The notes under the pieces are model-generated. The model had not been told where the DNA came from and made no database searches. It saw nothing but the letters and a program-made list of their open reading frames with translations. Of a DNA stretch of 64,000 nucleotides, positions 11,517-22,558 are shown one piece after another. The DNA lies in the NCBI GenBank assembly GCA_018105865.1, contig CM030837.1, forward strand, positions 7,718,225 through 7,782,224, given 5' to 3'. The position numbers and the translations under genes were made by a program. This DNA is from Metaphire vulgaris (taxonomy: Eukaryota > Annelida > Clitellata > Crassiclitellata > Megascolecidae). Every line of letters begins with the position of its first letter. Within the stretch, counting starts at the first letter, position 1.

Positions 11517-11820
11517 TGGATTGTCGGCCGGGCGAAGGTCAGTGTCTCCATGAGGTGGCGTGTCGGGTTGTTATAGGTATGGAGGAAATTACTTTTGGAA
11601 TAGGAAGGTGATGCCCTGGGCAAAAAAAAGGCCATCCGCAGTTTTCCCCGTACTTTTACTAGACCTTAACCCAAAAATAGGTTTGACAGGCAAAAAAAGA
11701 AGCCCGGTTGGGATGCATCCCCACTCGTCCCCCATGTGGAACCGCCACTGGAAGCAATTAAAGGAAATGAGGATTCAGAACTTGTTGTTCGACCATGTCG
11801 TAGGCTGCGGAGGTAAGCTG
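11517..11820 (+). repeat. Dispersed repeat, second copy at 49590-49760
   Basis: Both copies contain TTGTCGGCCGGGC followed by AAGGTCAGTGT and, further on, AAAGGAAATG and a TGTTCGACCATGTC-like block. This copy is interrupted by a MITE at about 11612-11750; the other is not. The 153-residue open frame over 11560-12021 crosses the two repeats and is not credible as a gene. Confidence 0.6.
11612..11750 (-). mobile_element. hAT MITE, CAGTGGCGGTTC family, truncated
   Basis: Read on the minus strand it starts CAGTGGCGGTTCC and runs through GGGGATGCATCCC, as in the element starting at 20755. It carries the TGACAGGCAAAAAAA module at 11684-11698. The far end and target duplication could not be found. 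Confidence 0.6.
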
Positions 11821-12135
11821 GAGCCCCAAAGTTCTGGTGCGGCATGTGAGAAAGCGCGGTCTGCCTTAGCCGTGGAAAGAGCTGGGCGCCCACTCCCAGA
11901 GATTACAATATGGGCCGTGGATACGAGGGACATCGATGGACCATGGACCATGATCCGTCAAATTTCTAAATCTGTGTGTGCAGTCATGCAGCAAGTGAAA
12001 CTTCAAGTTCACATTCATTGACAAATAAATATTTGCAATACAGTTTTACATCCACTCTACGCCGGTAATTACGTCACTGTTGATTAGTTACGGCTTTGAA
12101 AAGACACATTAGACATATAACTGCTCAGGACCCAC

Positions 12136-12311
12136 CAGTGGCGGCTCAGGATTTGGCAAGTGGGGGCCACTTCTAATCATGGGGGCCAACCATTTGTTGT
12201 TTAATGTATTTGCATTAAGTATAGGGTCCCAACTGGGGGGGGCCACTGGAGGGGCCAGGCTCTCAATAGGGGGGCACGGGCCCCCCTGGCCCCCTGGTGG
12301 AGCCGCCACTG
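12136..12311. mobile_element. hAT MITE, GGCGGCTC family (copy 2)
   Basis: CAGTGGCGGCTC and GAGCCGCCACTG ends, with perfect 8-bp duplication GGACCCAC (12128-12135, 12312-12319). It lies 53 bp from an inverted copy at 12365. Confidence 0.9.
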
Positions 12312-12364
12312 GGACCCACTGATCAATGGTAATTTTGTCATCTCTGTCAACTTCTATGACGCAA

Positions 12365-12530
12365 CAATGGCGGCTCCACATGGGGGCCCATGCTCCCCTA
12401 TTGAATGCATGCCCCAGTGGCCCACTGTTGGAGCCTATGCTAACTACTACATACCTACTAACAAATGGTTGCCGCCCCATTCTTAGAAGTTGCCACCCCT
12501 CCCACTTGCCAAATCCTGGAGCCGCCACTG
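12365..12530. mobile_element. hAT MITE, GGCGGCTC family (copy 3, inverted)
   Basis: The ends are CAATGGCGGCTCC and GGAGCCGCCACTG. The flanks TGACGCAA and TGAACGCA are an imperfect duplication. It is in opposite orientation to copy 2, and open frames over the pair (12109-12640) are not genes. Confidence 0.8.
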
Positions 12531-12755
12531 TGAACGCATTACCCAGTAATGAGACCACATTCCATATTACTCATCAGTTGAAACTGCTAACAGAGCAGGG
12601 AGATAAACTCTTTACTCAAAATATCATCGTCATTTATTGACGCGAGCTTTCTTGTTCGCGCTCTTGGAAGAGAGTAAAATTAGACCTAGGCCTAATGCTG
12701 TTTTAAGGCATGAATAAATTGACATTGAGCTCAAAACCTCGTCCCATCGAGTGCA

Positions 12756-12814
<59 letters not shown>

Positions 12815-12824
12815 CATACATACA
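12756..12824. repeat. (TA)n then (CATA)n microsatellite
   Basis: A pure TA tract passes into CATA repeats at 12811. Confidence 0.95.
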
Positions 12825-13141
12825 ATTGAACGTATTTTACACTTATAATTATTATACACTTAATTTTTTGAAAGAATCTGAAAGTTTCTGAATATTGTTT
12901 CAACTATAATAATTATAATGAATATTTTCAAACGAAACGTTAATTTTGACATTCGAAAGACGACAACGGGGGGGGGGGTTAACGCGTTGTGACGTCATAT
13001 TTGAGAAGGTCAGACTTTTTGTGGCGACGTGTGACGAAGGGGGTAAAAAACTGTCAAAATCGCGTTACGTCATTTATGGACGTCCTCAAACGTAACTGAA
13101 TTAATAACTAATCCTTAATAATAACAACTAATAATTAATTA
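12825..13141. other. AT-rich spacer with a G-run
   Basis: It contains a run of ten or more G at about 12970 and otherwise nothing recognised; the next transposon begins at 13142. Confidence 0.5.
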
Positions 13142-13631
13142 CACTGGTCAACAGGGTTTTTGTTTCCTGTGCAATTTCTGGTGTTCCAGATAGATTTTGT
13201 CATGCTGATTACAGGAATAATTTTGAAATTTGGCTATCACGTAAGTTTTTTGAGAAAAAGCTGATTTTAAATTTTAAAATTATAAGAATTTTAAAATCGT
13301 CGTTTTCGAGAGTTATCTGAGTTATGGGTATTCAGGTTAGGCAAGAATCTTATGTGACCGCCATAATAGATGTAATATGCACTGCTGGCTCACTTAACTA
13401 CATGGATTTTGAAAATTAGTATAATTAGGCATGTCCAGACATGTCCAGACGCGCCCAAACCTGCCTTCAAGACTACATGCCTAGCATGTATTGTTGCTAT
13501 GGTTACGCAGTCCTATATAAATACCAAGCAGCACTAGGAAGCAGCTGCAGTCTTTCTATTTGATGAGATATAACTGTTTAGTTAAAGGCTGTGAATTGAA
13601 TATATTAACTAATTTAATTAAAGTTTCTGAA

Positions 13632-15560
13632 ATGCCGCGTCGATGTCGCAATAGCAGTGACACGTTCTACTACATCTGTGGAGAGTTTACGTTGAAACAG
13701 AAGCGGAATGAGTTATACTTTGGATGCAAAATTGGCGACCAGGACAAAGATTTTTCATATATGTTGTTCATCTTGTGCTACCAGTCTGCGAGCTTGGCTT
13801 GCAGGTAAGCGTCCATCCATGCCATTCGCCATATCAATGATATGGAGGGAGCAGAATAATCATGTAACGGATTGCTATTTCTGCATGACTAATGTTACAA
13901 GATTTCCTTCAAAGAATAGAAAGTCTATTGAGTATCCTAACCTTGCCTCGGCAATGAGACCAGTTCCACACGACGAGAGTCTTCCTGTTCCAAACCCCCG
14001 AGTTTTGGACACTGGAGGACGAGGACGAGCATGCAGAGACAGATGAAATGCTGCAGATAGTTGATGATTCAGCTACGGAAGACCTAGAGTTTGAGCCATC
14101 GACATCCAGCAATCCTCATTTGATTTCTAGAGCTCAATGATCTGGTCAGAGACTTAGATTTGTCAAAAAATCAAGCAGAATTGCTTGGATCTAAAGGATG
14201 GAATCTGCTCTCTCCAGGTACAAAAATTTCAGTATTTCGTAAACGGCATGAAGACTTGACTCGATTCTTCAAAAAAATCGACAGTCTTACTTTTTGCATT
14301 GACATTGATGGATTGCTTTCTGCTTTCGGCTGTAAGCACAATCCATCCGAATGCGACTTTTGTTGACTCTTCGCTGTTAAGTTTAAAGGCTGTTTTGCTG
14401 CACAATGGCAATTCATACTCTTCAGTATCCATTGGACATACTGCTTACATGAAGGAAACATATGAGAACATGCAGCTGCTATTGAAACACATAGAATACT
14501 CGAGATACAACTGAAATATATTGGAGATCTAGTTGTTATACTCGGTCTGCATTTACTGCTGCTTTTTCTTTTGGGACAGCCGAGCTTTTATGTGAGAAAG
14601 GTCTGGCCACCTCGCAGGGACTTGGTTCAGGACAGAAGAACGTTAAACATGATCCTCTCGTTGATCCGAAGAACATTTATCTAACCTTTGCATATCAAAC
14701 TTGGGTTAATGTTTTCAAAGCAATGAACAAAAAAATGAAGCCCTTACATACTTAATAAAGGTTTCCACGCACCAGTGATTGAGCTGTACCGAAATTGTTC
14801 CGATTACCGATTGTTCCGATTGTTAGACAACCGATTGTTTTGCCGATACCGATTATCTGTCGAACTATCAAATCGGGCGTTTTTCACGATCATGCAATCA
14901 AATTTGCCATAAAGGTGTAGCGTAAATGCACATGCCCTCCGTATGCAGGTTCAATTCGAGGTTTGCCAAGATACTCAATGCATAATTGATCATTAATGAA
15001 TAATGATTTTGCTATCAATACTTATTATGTCAAAATGTAAATTTCTATGTTACATTGTAATTTATAACCGATTGTTCCAATTATCTAATAATCGGCCAGA
15101 AAACAAGTGTTTTAATCGGTATCGGAAGGACTGGCACCCGATTACCGATTGTTCCGATTGTCCTAATAATCGGTCCGATTATGAATGTTGCCGATTAATC
15201 GGTACAGCTCTACCAGTGATGCTAAAATAAAAGAAGGCGTTTTTGTTGGCCCACAAATTCGAGAGATGCTCAAGGACAGTCAAACGAGCATGTTGCCTGG
15301 ACAGCCTTCAGGGATGTTGTTGCTAACTTTCTGGGCAACTACAAGGCGCTAAACTATGTTGAACAAGTTGGAAATCTGCTACAAGCTTACAATGCAATGA
15401 AATGCAACATGTCACTGAAGATACACTTCCTTCATTTTCACTTGGACTTTTTCCCGGACAATCTCGGCGCCGTCAGTGATGAACATGGTTAAAGATTTCA
15501 CAAAGACATTGCCAGCATCGAGAAACGCTACCAGGGAAAAGTCCGTCTATGCTCGGAGAC
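13632..15560 (+). pseudogene. Cys-rich transposon protein, broken (unknown family)
   Basis: The reading starts at 13632 with MPRRCRNSSD and YYICGEF, shifts frame near 13735 into CCSSCA..LRAWL.GKRPSMPF, then WRE..NHVTDCYFCM and YPNL.SAMRPVPHDESLP. Past about 14130 come LSKNQAELLGS.GWNLLSPG, DPSEC-type and LKAVLLHNGN..SSV.IGH blocks, and beyond the MITE KEGVFVGPQIREML, SLKIHFLHFHLDFFP-type and GAVSDEHG. Paired cysteines in the first 130 residues suggest zinc binding. I recall this repeated protein from many invertebrate genomes, but not a characterised function, so none is given. At least four frameshifts or stops make this copy dead. Confidence 0.7.
14780..15212. mobile_element. hAT MITE, TAGAGCTGTACCGAT family
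   Basis: The ends are TGAGCTGTACCGA and TCGGTACAGCTCTA; the duplication CCAGTGAT is perfect (14772-14779, 15213-15220). Subterminal CCGATTGTTCCGAT repeats occur on both sides. It interrupts the Cys-rich-protein transposon, so it is younger than that insertion. Confidence 0.88.
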
Positions 15561-15835
15561 TACTGTTGGTCACTGATACGTGAAGCACAGGACAGTGACT
15601 ACAAACGAAAATCTACAGCAAAACATTTCTAATTTTCTCATGTCTTGTCATTATTCAAGATCCTTCTGTAGGATTATGTTGCTGAAGACGTTACAATACT
15701 AAATGCTAAATTGTCGATTTCTTAAAAACCTTACGTGATACAGAAATTCTAATAACATATTTGTGTTCATTCAAAATCTTTAGTAACAAAATTTGTAGAG
15801 GAAACAAAAACTTGCATAAAATTTGTTGACCAGTG

Positions 15836-16194
15836 TTATTTAAGTAACTGAATTGAGTTGAGTTCGTGAAGAGATCCAGTAAAGTAGGCTTAGACCTGCT
15901 ATTGCCTATAGGGCCTACGCATTTACTACGGCGGCCCTGCGCGGACCTCTGTTCTCTTGTGAATGTTTTGTTTTTCATCTGAAGAGGTCTTGCCCATCCT
16001 CAGGATCATCGTCTGTTAAAAGCAGGTCTAGTTATGTCATGCGCCAGAGGTAACCGATCCACGCGCTCGGCTCGCATGTCTTGTGTGTCTCGCAAGAAGT
16101 CAGAACAGCTGCGTGACGTGCATAATCAGAAGGCATTTTCCATGCGACTCCTTTTCACACGTTCTGTCTGAACTAATCGTGTATGATCCTGTAT

Positions 16195-16195
<1 letters not shown>
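15836..16195. other. Non-coding spacer
   Basis: Nothing recognised between the transposon end and the TC microsatellite. Confidence 0.5.
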
Positions 16196-16248
<53 letters not shown>

Positions 16249-16302
16249 ATCTCTGTCTGTCTCTCTGTCTCTGTCTGTCTGTCTCTCTTTCTCTCTCCCC
16301 TC

Positions 16303-16333
<31 letters not shown>

Positions 16334-16526
16334 GCCTCTCTCTCTCTCCCTCTCTCCCTGCTCTGTCTGTCTAATCTGGGGGCCAACCAGTTGTTGTTTA
16401 ATGTATGTAGCATTAAGTATAGGGTCCCAACTGGGGGCCACTGGGGCCAGGCTCTCAATAGGGAGCACAGGCCCCTGGCCTCTGGTCTCTCTCTCTCTCC
16501 TCTCTGTCTATCTATCTATCTCTCTC

Positions 16527-16570
<44 letters not shown>
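16196..16570. repeat. (TC)n, (CTGT)n and (TCTA)n around a MITE fragment
   Basis: Pure TC at 16196-16246 is followed by CTGT-interrupted CT to 16372, then a fragment of the GGCGGCTC MITE (16376-16484: CCAACCAGTTGTTG, GGGTCCCAACTGG) without its ends, then TC and TCTA repeats to 16570. Open frames across it (SLSLSL, RERERE) are repeat artefacts. Confidence 0.9.
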
Positions 16571-18341
16571 ACTGAAATCATGCGTTGCCCTTGCATATGG
16601 CTCCACAAGATAGGCCTATATTGGCAAAGAGGCCCATGCATTTCGGCGATGGTTAATATGCCAAGCGACTTCGGATTCTTAGAACTGTCGTTTCTAATTA
16701 CAGGGATGCGAAAACGTGAAAATTTCGGTTCTCTCTCGTTGCGTAAAATTTTTATTCGGTTAGTCTAAGTGACGTTTGATGTTGAGCCTATATGGGACGA
16801 TCTTTTCTTTGGCTGTAAATAATAATCATATATGCACTCGGATGCTATGCCTAACCGATAATTGGGACGGGGGCAATACATGCTATACTCTTCCTTTGTG
16901 TCAGTGAGAGAGAAATCTTTTCAACGATTTATTATGTTGATACGGTAGTTTTCGCTTGAACGACAAGGAAGTTTAATTTACACCACCCAGGCTCCAGCTG
17001 GCACGAAGAACAAGGTTTCAACAAACCCTCATTGTGCACATTTACAGACATTTCTTTAACCATTTTCAACGGTGTTTTAGTAGTGGCAGCATCCAAGGTT
17101 CCAGCGCAGGGGGGAGCAGGACCTCTGTCTGTCTGTTGTCTGTTGAAAGTCTGTTGCGCCAAACCAAAGGGCATAAAAGAAAATTGTGAGCTCCCCAGAG
17201 GGATTTGGGACAGAGCCCCCGATATGCAAGAGCATCTTGAGAGATGTTATAGCTAACATCTGAGCACAGTTTAGCAAATGTGTTTGACTGCCTTTGATTG
17301 CCACTGTGAGATACTTTAAGGGATAAGAGAGGTGACCATACGCATGGGCGCAAACTTCTGTTAGGTCGCTAGGTTCGAGCCCACCCACACACACACTTTT
17401 TGAGAGACTAAGCTAGATAAGTGGAAAGGCATAAGAACGGGGCCCCCACTGTTTCATCCAAATTGACACCTCTGACCATGCGTATTCTAAAGCTTCTAAA
17501 CGTCGCATTTCTGCTCAATTGCTTGCTTGGTTAACCGACTTCCGACAAGGTAACTGACAAGAGATAAAACCTTCCGATTGAAGGTCTGATTAATTACCAC
17601 ACTGTTCTATGATGAATCATCAATAGCCATAACAAGAAAACCGACTGTGCTGACGGCCTACAGTGAGTTTCCTCGACGGTTGTCGACATCGCATAAAGGC
17701 TAAGTGGCCGACGGGTCTTCTCTTTCGGTGTGATTGATTTCCCTCGAGAGTTTCCCTCTTTTCCCGTTCCGTTTTCGTCTATTCGTCGACGTCGAAGTCA
17801 TAAAAGCCTTCTCGGCTCAGAGAGCTTCACAGAAGGGATGAGCGCATTCTTCGAAGAGGAAGAAGGAGGAGGAGACCAATGATTCTTCGTGAACGAATAT
17901 TAAGGTAAACGGTAAAAATAAGTCAAGAAATCCAAAGAATGTATGAGCAGTTTGTAGAGTCGGATCGATTCGTACTAGGAAACTCGTGTGTCAGCTGCCG
18001 TGCTCTGTCAGCTTGACATCTGTCGACGGTAGGCAAAGAGAGACTATAGAGTGTTGGTGTCTCGCCGCCCAGAAATACTATGCCATAAGTACCTGTAGAT
18101 GGAAAGTGGGACTTGTGCTTTCGCTTTATTTATGCCACTAAAGCGAATTCTCTTTTTTATTATCTGAGTCTATAGGACTACCTCTCTCCAATAATATATA
18201 GATCTGTGAGTTTAAGTGAATAGACATGTGAGAGAAAATGTTGTAACTTTTGCCAAATTCAGAAAGCACGTTTTCCGTTAATACGATGAACTGAAATTCA
18301 AGAAGCCCTATTTCTCTGTTAGAATCATTAAGAGTTTCAAG

Positions 18342-18344
<3 letters not shown>
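16571..18344. other. Non-coding; possible degenerate SINE near 17290-17385
   Basis: No gene recognised. A GGTTCGAGCCCACC B-box-like block at about 17372 follows an A-box-like stretch some 45 bases earlier, which would fit a decayed tRNA-derived SINE. Opposed open frames at 16932-17394 carry no motif. Confidence 0.35.
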
Positions 18345-18381
<37 letters not shown>

Positions 18382-18398
18382 GCACGCACACACGCACA
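18345..18398. repeat. (CA)n microsatellite
   Basis: CA dinucleotides with CACG interruptions towards the right end. Confidence 0.95.
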
Positions 18399-18494
18399 AT
18401 GCAGATGTCCCTGGTTCGACCATAGACGAATGGTCAACCTGGATTCGATTCTGAGAAACAGAGGTCGCGTATCTCGGACATCTTCATATCCCCC

Positions 18495-18565
18495 ACGTCT
18501 GCGTAGCGCTTTGGCATGATGCCTAGTGCATTATAATCAAAGCGCTATACAAGTCGAATATCTAA
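18495..18565 (+). repeat. SINE-like tail (AAAGCGCTATACAAG)
   Basis: TAGCGCTTTGGCATGATGCC and then AAAGCGCTATACAAG match the recurring tail motif of the window. No polymerase III boxes were found upstream. The rest up to 19264 is non-coding and includes the presumed 3' untranslated region of the C1q gene; a minus-strand AATAAA lies at 18125-18130. Confidence 0.4.
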
Positions 18566-19264
18566 TTATTTTCTATTTACGCAAACACACAACGTCTCCG
18601 ATAGGAATCTGTTCGTTCCTCTTCCAGCTAATCGTAAGTGATGAGACACCTCCCCCAACTGGACGGTTCCGGTCAAGGAGGCCGTGTTTTAGTACAGATT
18701 GATCGGGCAACTTAGCCGCAATACTGGAATCCCTTTGAAGATAAGCTATGGCTGGAAGCTACTCCCCCCCCACCCCCAATCGGGTCACGCCCTCTCATGA
18801 TACTATTATTTATCTCAAACTGCAAGTAAACACATTATTGGAATAGGAAAGCGGCATGGAAATACTTTTGAGTTTCAAACTCTTGATGAAACTCACAGCT
18901 AAGGTACTAATCGTAATCGCAAATAATGTGTTTCGTTCAGTCTCATCACATCCTCCATTAAAAAAAAAAACTTCACTCAGTCTGAATATTGTCGTTTACG
19001 ATCGTATATTTAGATATAATATTCAAACAGAGAGGACGAAATCATTCTCTTTGTCTTCGTCGTCATTACGATAAACATCTCGCCGAGTCCGAATGGCGCT
19101 ACATCAAAGAGACGCATTCGGAGTGTTATCGCTTCGATGAAAAACGTTATGCGGGCGCGTTCTTCTAACTGACATTGCTCATTTAGATACACGAGTTCAA
19201 GCTTACAAAAGCATTCACAGAAGATTACAGCGGACGGATCGTCATCATCATCATCATCATCAGC

Positions 19265-19468
19265 TCAATGCTCGAAGACGATGAATCCGGAAAAGGTGGT
19301 GTACATGAATCCGTGAAGGTAGGATGCTCGCGTCAGCAGCAGCAGCCACACCTGGTCTCCGCGGTCGAGACTGAGCACGGCGATGTTCGACGATGTTGCC
19401 CAGTAGGGGATGCTCTCTGCCCAGACGGTGGCCACCATCTCTCCGTTCTTTAGAATCATAACGGCAGC
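19265..19468 (-). CDS. C1q-domain protein gene, exon 3 (C-terminal half of C1q domain)
   Basis: This exon completes the C1q domain. It opens AAVMILKNGEMVATVWAE, then SNIAVLSLDRGDQVWL, and ends YTTFSGFIVFEH and TGA. These match the family pattern: a KNG turn, a GDxVW strand and the closing TFSGF signature. The acceptor is CCGTAG at 19469-19474 (minus strand), in phase 0 with the donor at 22558. Codons run to 68 including the stop, giving 249 residues over three exons. A (CAT)n tract follows the stop at 19240-19262. The preceding 3.1-kb intron holds two hAT elements, a nested one and a mariner-like element. Confidence 0.88.
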   Translation of the reverse strand, partial: AAVMILKNGEMVATVWAESIPYWATSSNIAVLSLDRGDQVWLLLLTRASYLHGFMYTTFSGFIVFEH

Positions 19469-19539
19469 CTACGGTTCACAATCAGACGACGATCGGTTTT
19501 AACGAAAATATATAATCATTAGCAATTTAGCATAATCGT

Positions 19540-19725
19540 TAGCATCATCATTCCATCATAATCATTCCATCATCATAATCATTATCATCGTCATCATTAT
19601 CACAGTAATTCTTCATTATCACGTCATTATTGCTCTCATTGTCATCATCATCATCATCATCATCACCACCACCATCATCATCACCACCATCATCATCACC
19701 ACCACCATCACCATCATCATCCATA
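19540..19725. repeat. (ATC/ACC)n imperfect microsatellite in intron 2
   Basis: ATCATT and then ATCATC/ACCACC repeats end 16 bases before the MITE at 19741. Confidence 0.9.
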
Positions 19726-19740
19726 ATGCATGGTAGTGAG

Positions 19741-20003
19741 CAGGCACGTCGGAACGAATTTTCAGCAGAGGTGCAGATTTTCTCAAGACAAAATTAAGTT
19801 GTGAAAAGTGGAAAAATTTGTCCGTGAAAAACTCTGAGGAGCAAAAATAGGTCGTCACTAACTTTACTTTTCCCCAAAATGCCTTGACAAGCAAAAAGGT
19901 ATCCTTCTATTTAAAATTCCTCACAGGAAAAAAATTAAAAAATTGCCCTTATCTTTCAGGGGGTGCAGCTGCACTTCCTGCACCTCCACTTCCTAAGGGC
20001 CTG
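19741..20003. mobile_element. hAT MITE, CAGGCACGT family (copy 1)
   Basis: It starts CAGGCACGTCGGAACGAA and ends GGGCCTG, flanked by a perfect GTAGTGAG duplication (19733-19740, 20004-20011). Closely similar to 53101-53357. It contains TTGACAAGCAAAAAGGT at 19884-19900 and lies in intron 2 of the C1q gene. Confidence 0.85.
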
Positions 20004-20423
20004 GTAGTGAGGAACTGAGGAGCTTTATTGCACTGTTCTTGCATTTTTGTAAACGTTCGTATTGCCCTTTCAATCTAATCTTTCCAAACGTTTCTTAGAC
20101 AGCCAATTTTTTTTACAACGGAATGTTGCTATAGGCCTAAAGAAGTAAAATATATTTTAAAAATCTTCATTGAATTGCGGTTTTACGACTCTTATAAACC
20201 AGGCTGGTTGTACTGATGATGGCAGTTGTTATTATGACTCATTCATATTCTATAGGCCTATCGTATAGGCCTATAGGGACGCGGTGGAGTTGGAGTTAGT
20301 TGGATTCTTGCAATACAATCGAAGGATAGTGGGGTCGCATCTGACCCTAGCTACTGCGTAGCGACCGTGGACAAGCTGTTCACCCATAATTGCCTAATTG
20401 TCCCATCCAGGGATGGTGTTGAA

Positions 20424-21689
20424 CAGTGTTTCCCAAAAAGTGGGTCGCTGGGCTCAATCAAGTGGGTCGCGGGATAGCGCGAAATTCGATTCAAAAGTGT
20501 CATTTTCTAACCAATACGGTGGCAAAACCACAATGTCACAAGACTTGAAAGTTGCAAATAGGCTTAGATTTTAAGAAATTTATATACCTGCAATCCTCCA
20601 TATACGACTTATATTAAAATGATTAGTGTTTTATCTAATTTAGTTGACAATAAGTAGCATAGCCAGTTTAGCCACGGCATGTTACAAAGCCGCTGAAGTG
20701 GGTCGCACTGTTCCGAAAAGTTTGTGAAAACCTGGCCTATAGTCAGTGGCGGTTCTCTGTGGGAGATGAGCGGGGATGCATCCCCCACCAGACTTTCGGA
20801 CTTACTATTTTTGCTTGTGAAACCTATTTTTTGATAAAAGTCTAGTAAAACTAAGAGGATAAAACTCCGGATGACCTTTTTTGCTTGTCAACCTATTTTT
20901 CGGTTCGGTAAAAGTGTAGTTAAATTAGGGACAACATTCCTTTTTAAGCCTTTTTCGGCAAAGTTTATTAATTTTTCCTTCTATTTTCATCCACATCAAC
21001 TTTCTGTGAATTCATTCATTTCATTTCACCCCTGAAACCCCCAGGGGACGTCATCACCAAGAGGGAAAAAATTTTTTTGACAATGTTTGTGTTATTTTGT
21101 TATTTAGATTTTGCCCTAAAACTTGATGACGAGTAATTAATTTGAAGTAACTACTTTAGTGAAAATTTGACAAGCAAAAAAATTAATCTTATTTCGAAAG
21201 TGTTTTGCCCCTGAAAAACAGTGAAAACGTCTCTGGAACCGGAAAGCGTATTACTTGTAAATTTTAATCTTATTTGAAACTCCAGCGTAGCGACCATTTT
21301 TCTGAAACTCCATAGCGATAAGTTTAACTGCCTGTTACCTAGCGGTTAAGCGATTTTGTCTTACTCATAGGATTTTTAAGACGCGTAATAAAGGTATGTT
21401 CATGGTTACAGTTTCAAGAATATAATTTTCAAGAAATTCCAATATTTATTTCTCTCCTTTTGTCTTTTTTCGGCAAAAATATGAATACTTCTGCCCAATA
21501 TATTTGCCATATTTTCCACTCGAACTGAATCATAGTTTTGCCATTTGTTCAAAAACTCAGAAGATTCCTTTCAAAAACGTTCACCAGATGGCGTAATACA
21601 TTTTTCAATGTTGCATTCTATTATTAGGGTCGCGGCACGTTACAAAACGGCTGAAGTGGGCCGCAGTTCCAAAATGTTTGGGAACCCCG
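20424..21689. mobile_element. hAT element, CAGTGTTTCCCAAA family (copy 1)
   Basis: It starts CAGTGTTTCCCAAAAAGTGG and ends TTTGGGAACCCCG. Flanks GTGTTGAA (20416-20423) and GTGTAGAA (21690-21697) are a one-mismatch 8-bp duplication. It is homologous along most of its length to 45922-47755 (for example CATAGGATTTTTAAGACGCG in both). It contains an extra block at about 20755-21238 that the other copy lacks. No transposase is visible. Confidence 0.8.
20755..21238 (+). mobile_element. Nested MITE, CAGTGGCGGTTC family
   Basis: This block starts CAGTGGCGGTTCTCTG with GGGGATGCATCCCCC soon after, as in 11612-11750. It is absent from the homologous hAT copy at 45922, which supports insertion. The right end is decayed. 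It holds three copies of the TTTTTGCTTGTCA module (20808, 20875 and inverted at 21168). Confidence 0.6.
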
Positions 21690-21742
21690 GTGTAGAATCC
21701 ATTTGAACCGGTCTTAGGGCAGAAAGCTACACCAGAGAACTA

Positions 21743-22507
21743 CACTGTGGTCCAATAAAAACCCGCATCCCTTTCATTGTGGCCATAAATGTGTCAACTT
21801 TTGACCAATATTGATGAAACTTGGTAGGAATGTAGCTGGGAAATTTGGGAAAACCCGCACACTTACGTTCCGGTTGTTCGCAAAGTTTTATTTGTAACAA
21901 TATATGTTACGAAACAAAGCACATGGTAATTATTCATTTACATGGCGTAAGTTGGCAGCAGGAACCACAGTGAGCGGATGGTAGGATGCATCGCCTGCAG
22001 CAGCAAGTCACGTGAAAACCTGACCCCTCGTCAGTGAAGAAGATAATCCATTTGAACCGGTCTTAGGGCAGAAAGCCATCTTCTGCTGACTATAATAGCC
22101 CAGCGTTCAGGAGGTCAGCAATAGTTTTCATTGTTGTATCAAAACTGGGCTGCATCCGTTTCATCTTCTTTGAGCCGGATATCAAGGTGAACAACGTCTA
22201 CAACCGTTACGTTCTGCTGCAGGAGATGTTTCCCGTCATCCGCTCATTATGCTTTTCCGTCTGTGCGCAGTGCTCGCAAATTTATACCATGATCACATGG
22301 TAACAAATGATGTGAACAAAAAAGTATGATGTGTTTTGTTTCGTGACATACAGTTGCTACAAATAAAACGTGTTGCGAACAACCTGAACACAGGTGTGTT
22401 TGGGAGTTCTTTCGCATTTTTTCTACCGCGTTTCAGCAAGATTGGTCAAAATTTGACAAAAGTTACAGCCAACATAAGAAGGGTGCGGGATTCATTGGAC
22501 AGCGGTG
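21743..22507 (-). mobile_element. Tc1/mariner-type element with long inverted repeats
   Basis: The terminal about 190 bp on each side are inverted repeats of roughly 70 percent identity, starting CACTGTGGTCCAAT and CACCGCTGTCCAAT on the two strands. The left flank is TA, as for this superfamily; the right flank is CA, perhaps mutated. The core (minus strand, about 22004-22058) reads FKWIIFFTDEGSGF, containing the FTDE block around the second catalytic Asp of Tc1/mariner transposases. Stops and the small core show it is dead. It lies in intron 2 of the C1q gene. Confidence 0.7.
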
Positions 22508-22558
22508 CATAACTCTTCACCACAATAATTGTGCATGTATGAATACAGTTACGCATAC

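Larger units (their letters stand above)
13142..15835 (+). mobile_element. TIR-bounded transposon encoding a Cys-rich protein (copy 1)
   Basis: It begins CACTGGTCAACA (13142) and ends TGTTGACCAGTG (15824-15835), an exact inverted pair; a shared TTTTTGTTTCCT block follows inside each end. The Cys-rich pseudogene sits between them. A second copy with the same end type (CACTGGTCTAC) and protein lies at 37761-39419 on the other strand. A 433-bp hAT MITE is inserted at 14780. I see no clear target duplication, so the superfamily is open. Length without the insertion is about 2.25 kb. Confidence 0.65.

Noticed and set aside
11560..12021. 153-codon plus-strand frame
   Set aside because: It crosses a dispersed repeat and a MITE inserted into it, so it cannot be an old gene; no domain.
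12109..12640. 149- and 104-codon frames on opposite strands
   Set aside because: Both are readings of the two GGCGGCTC MITEs.
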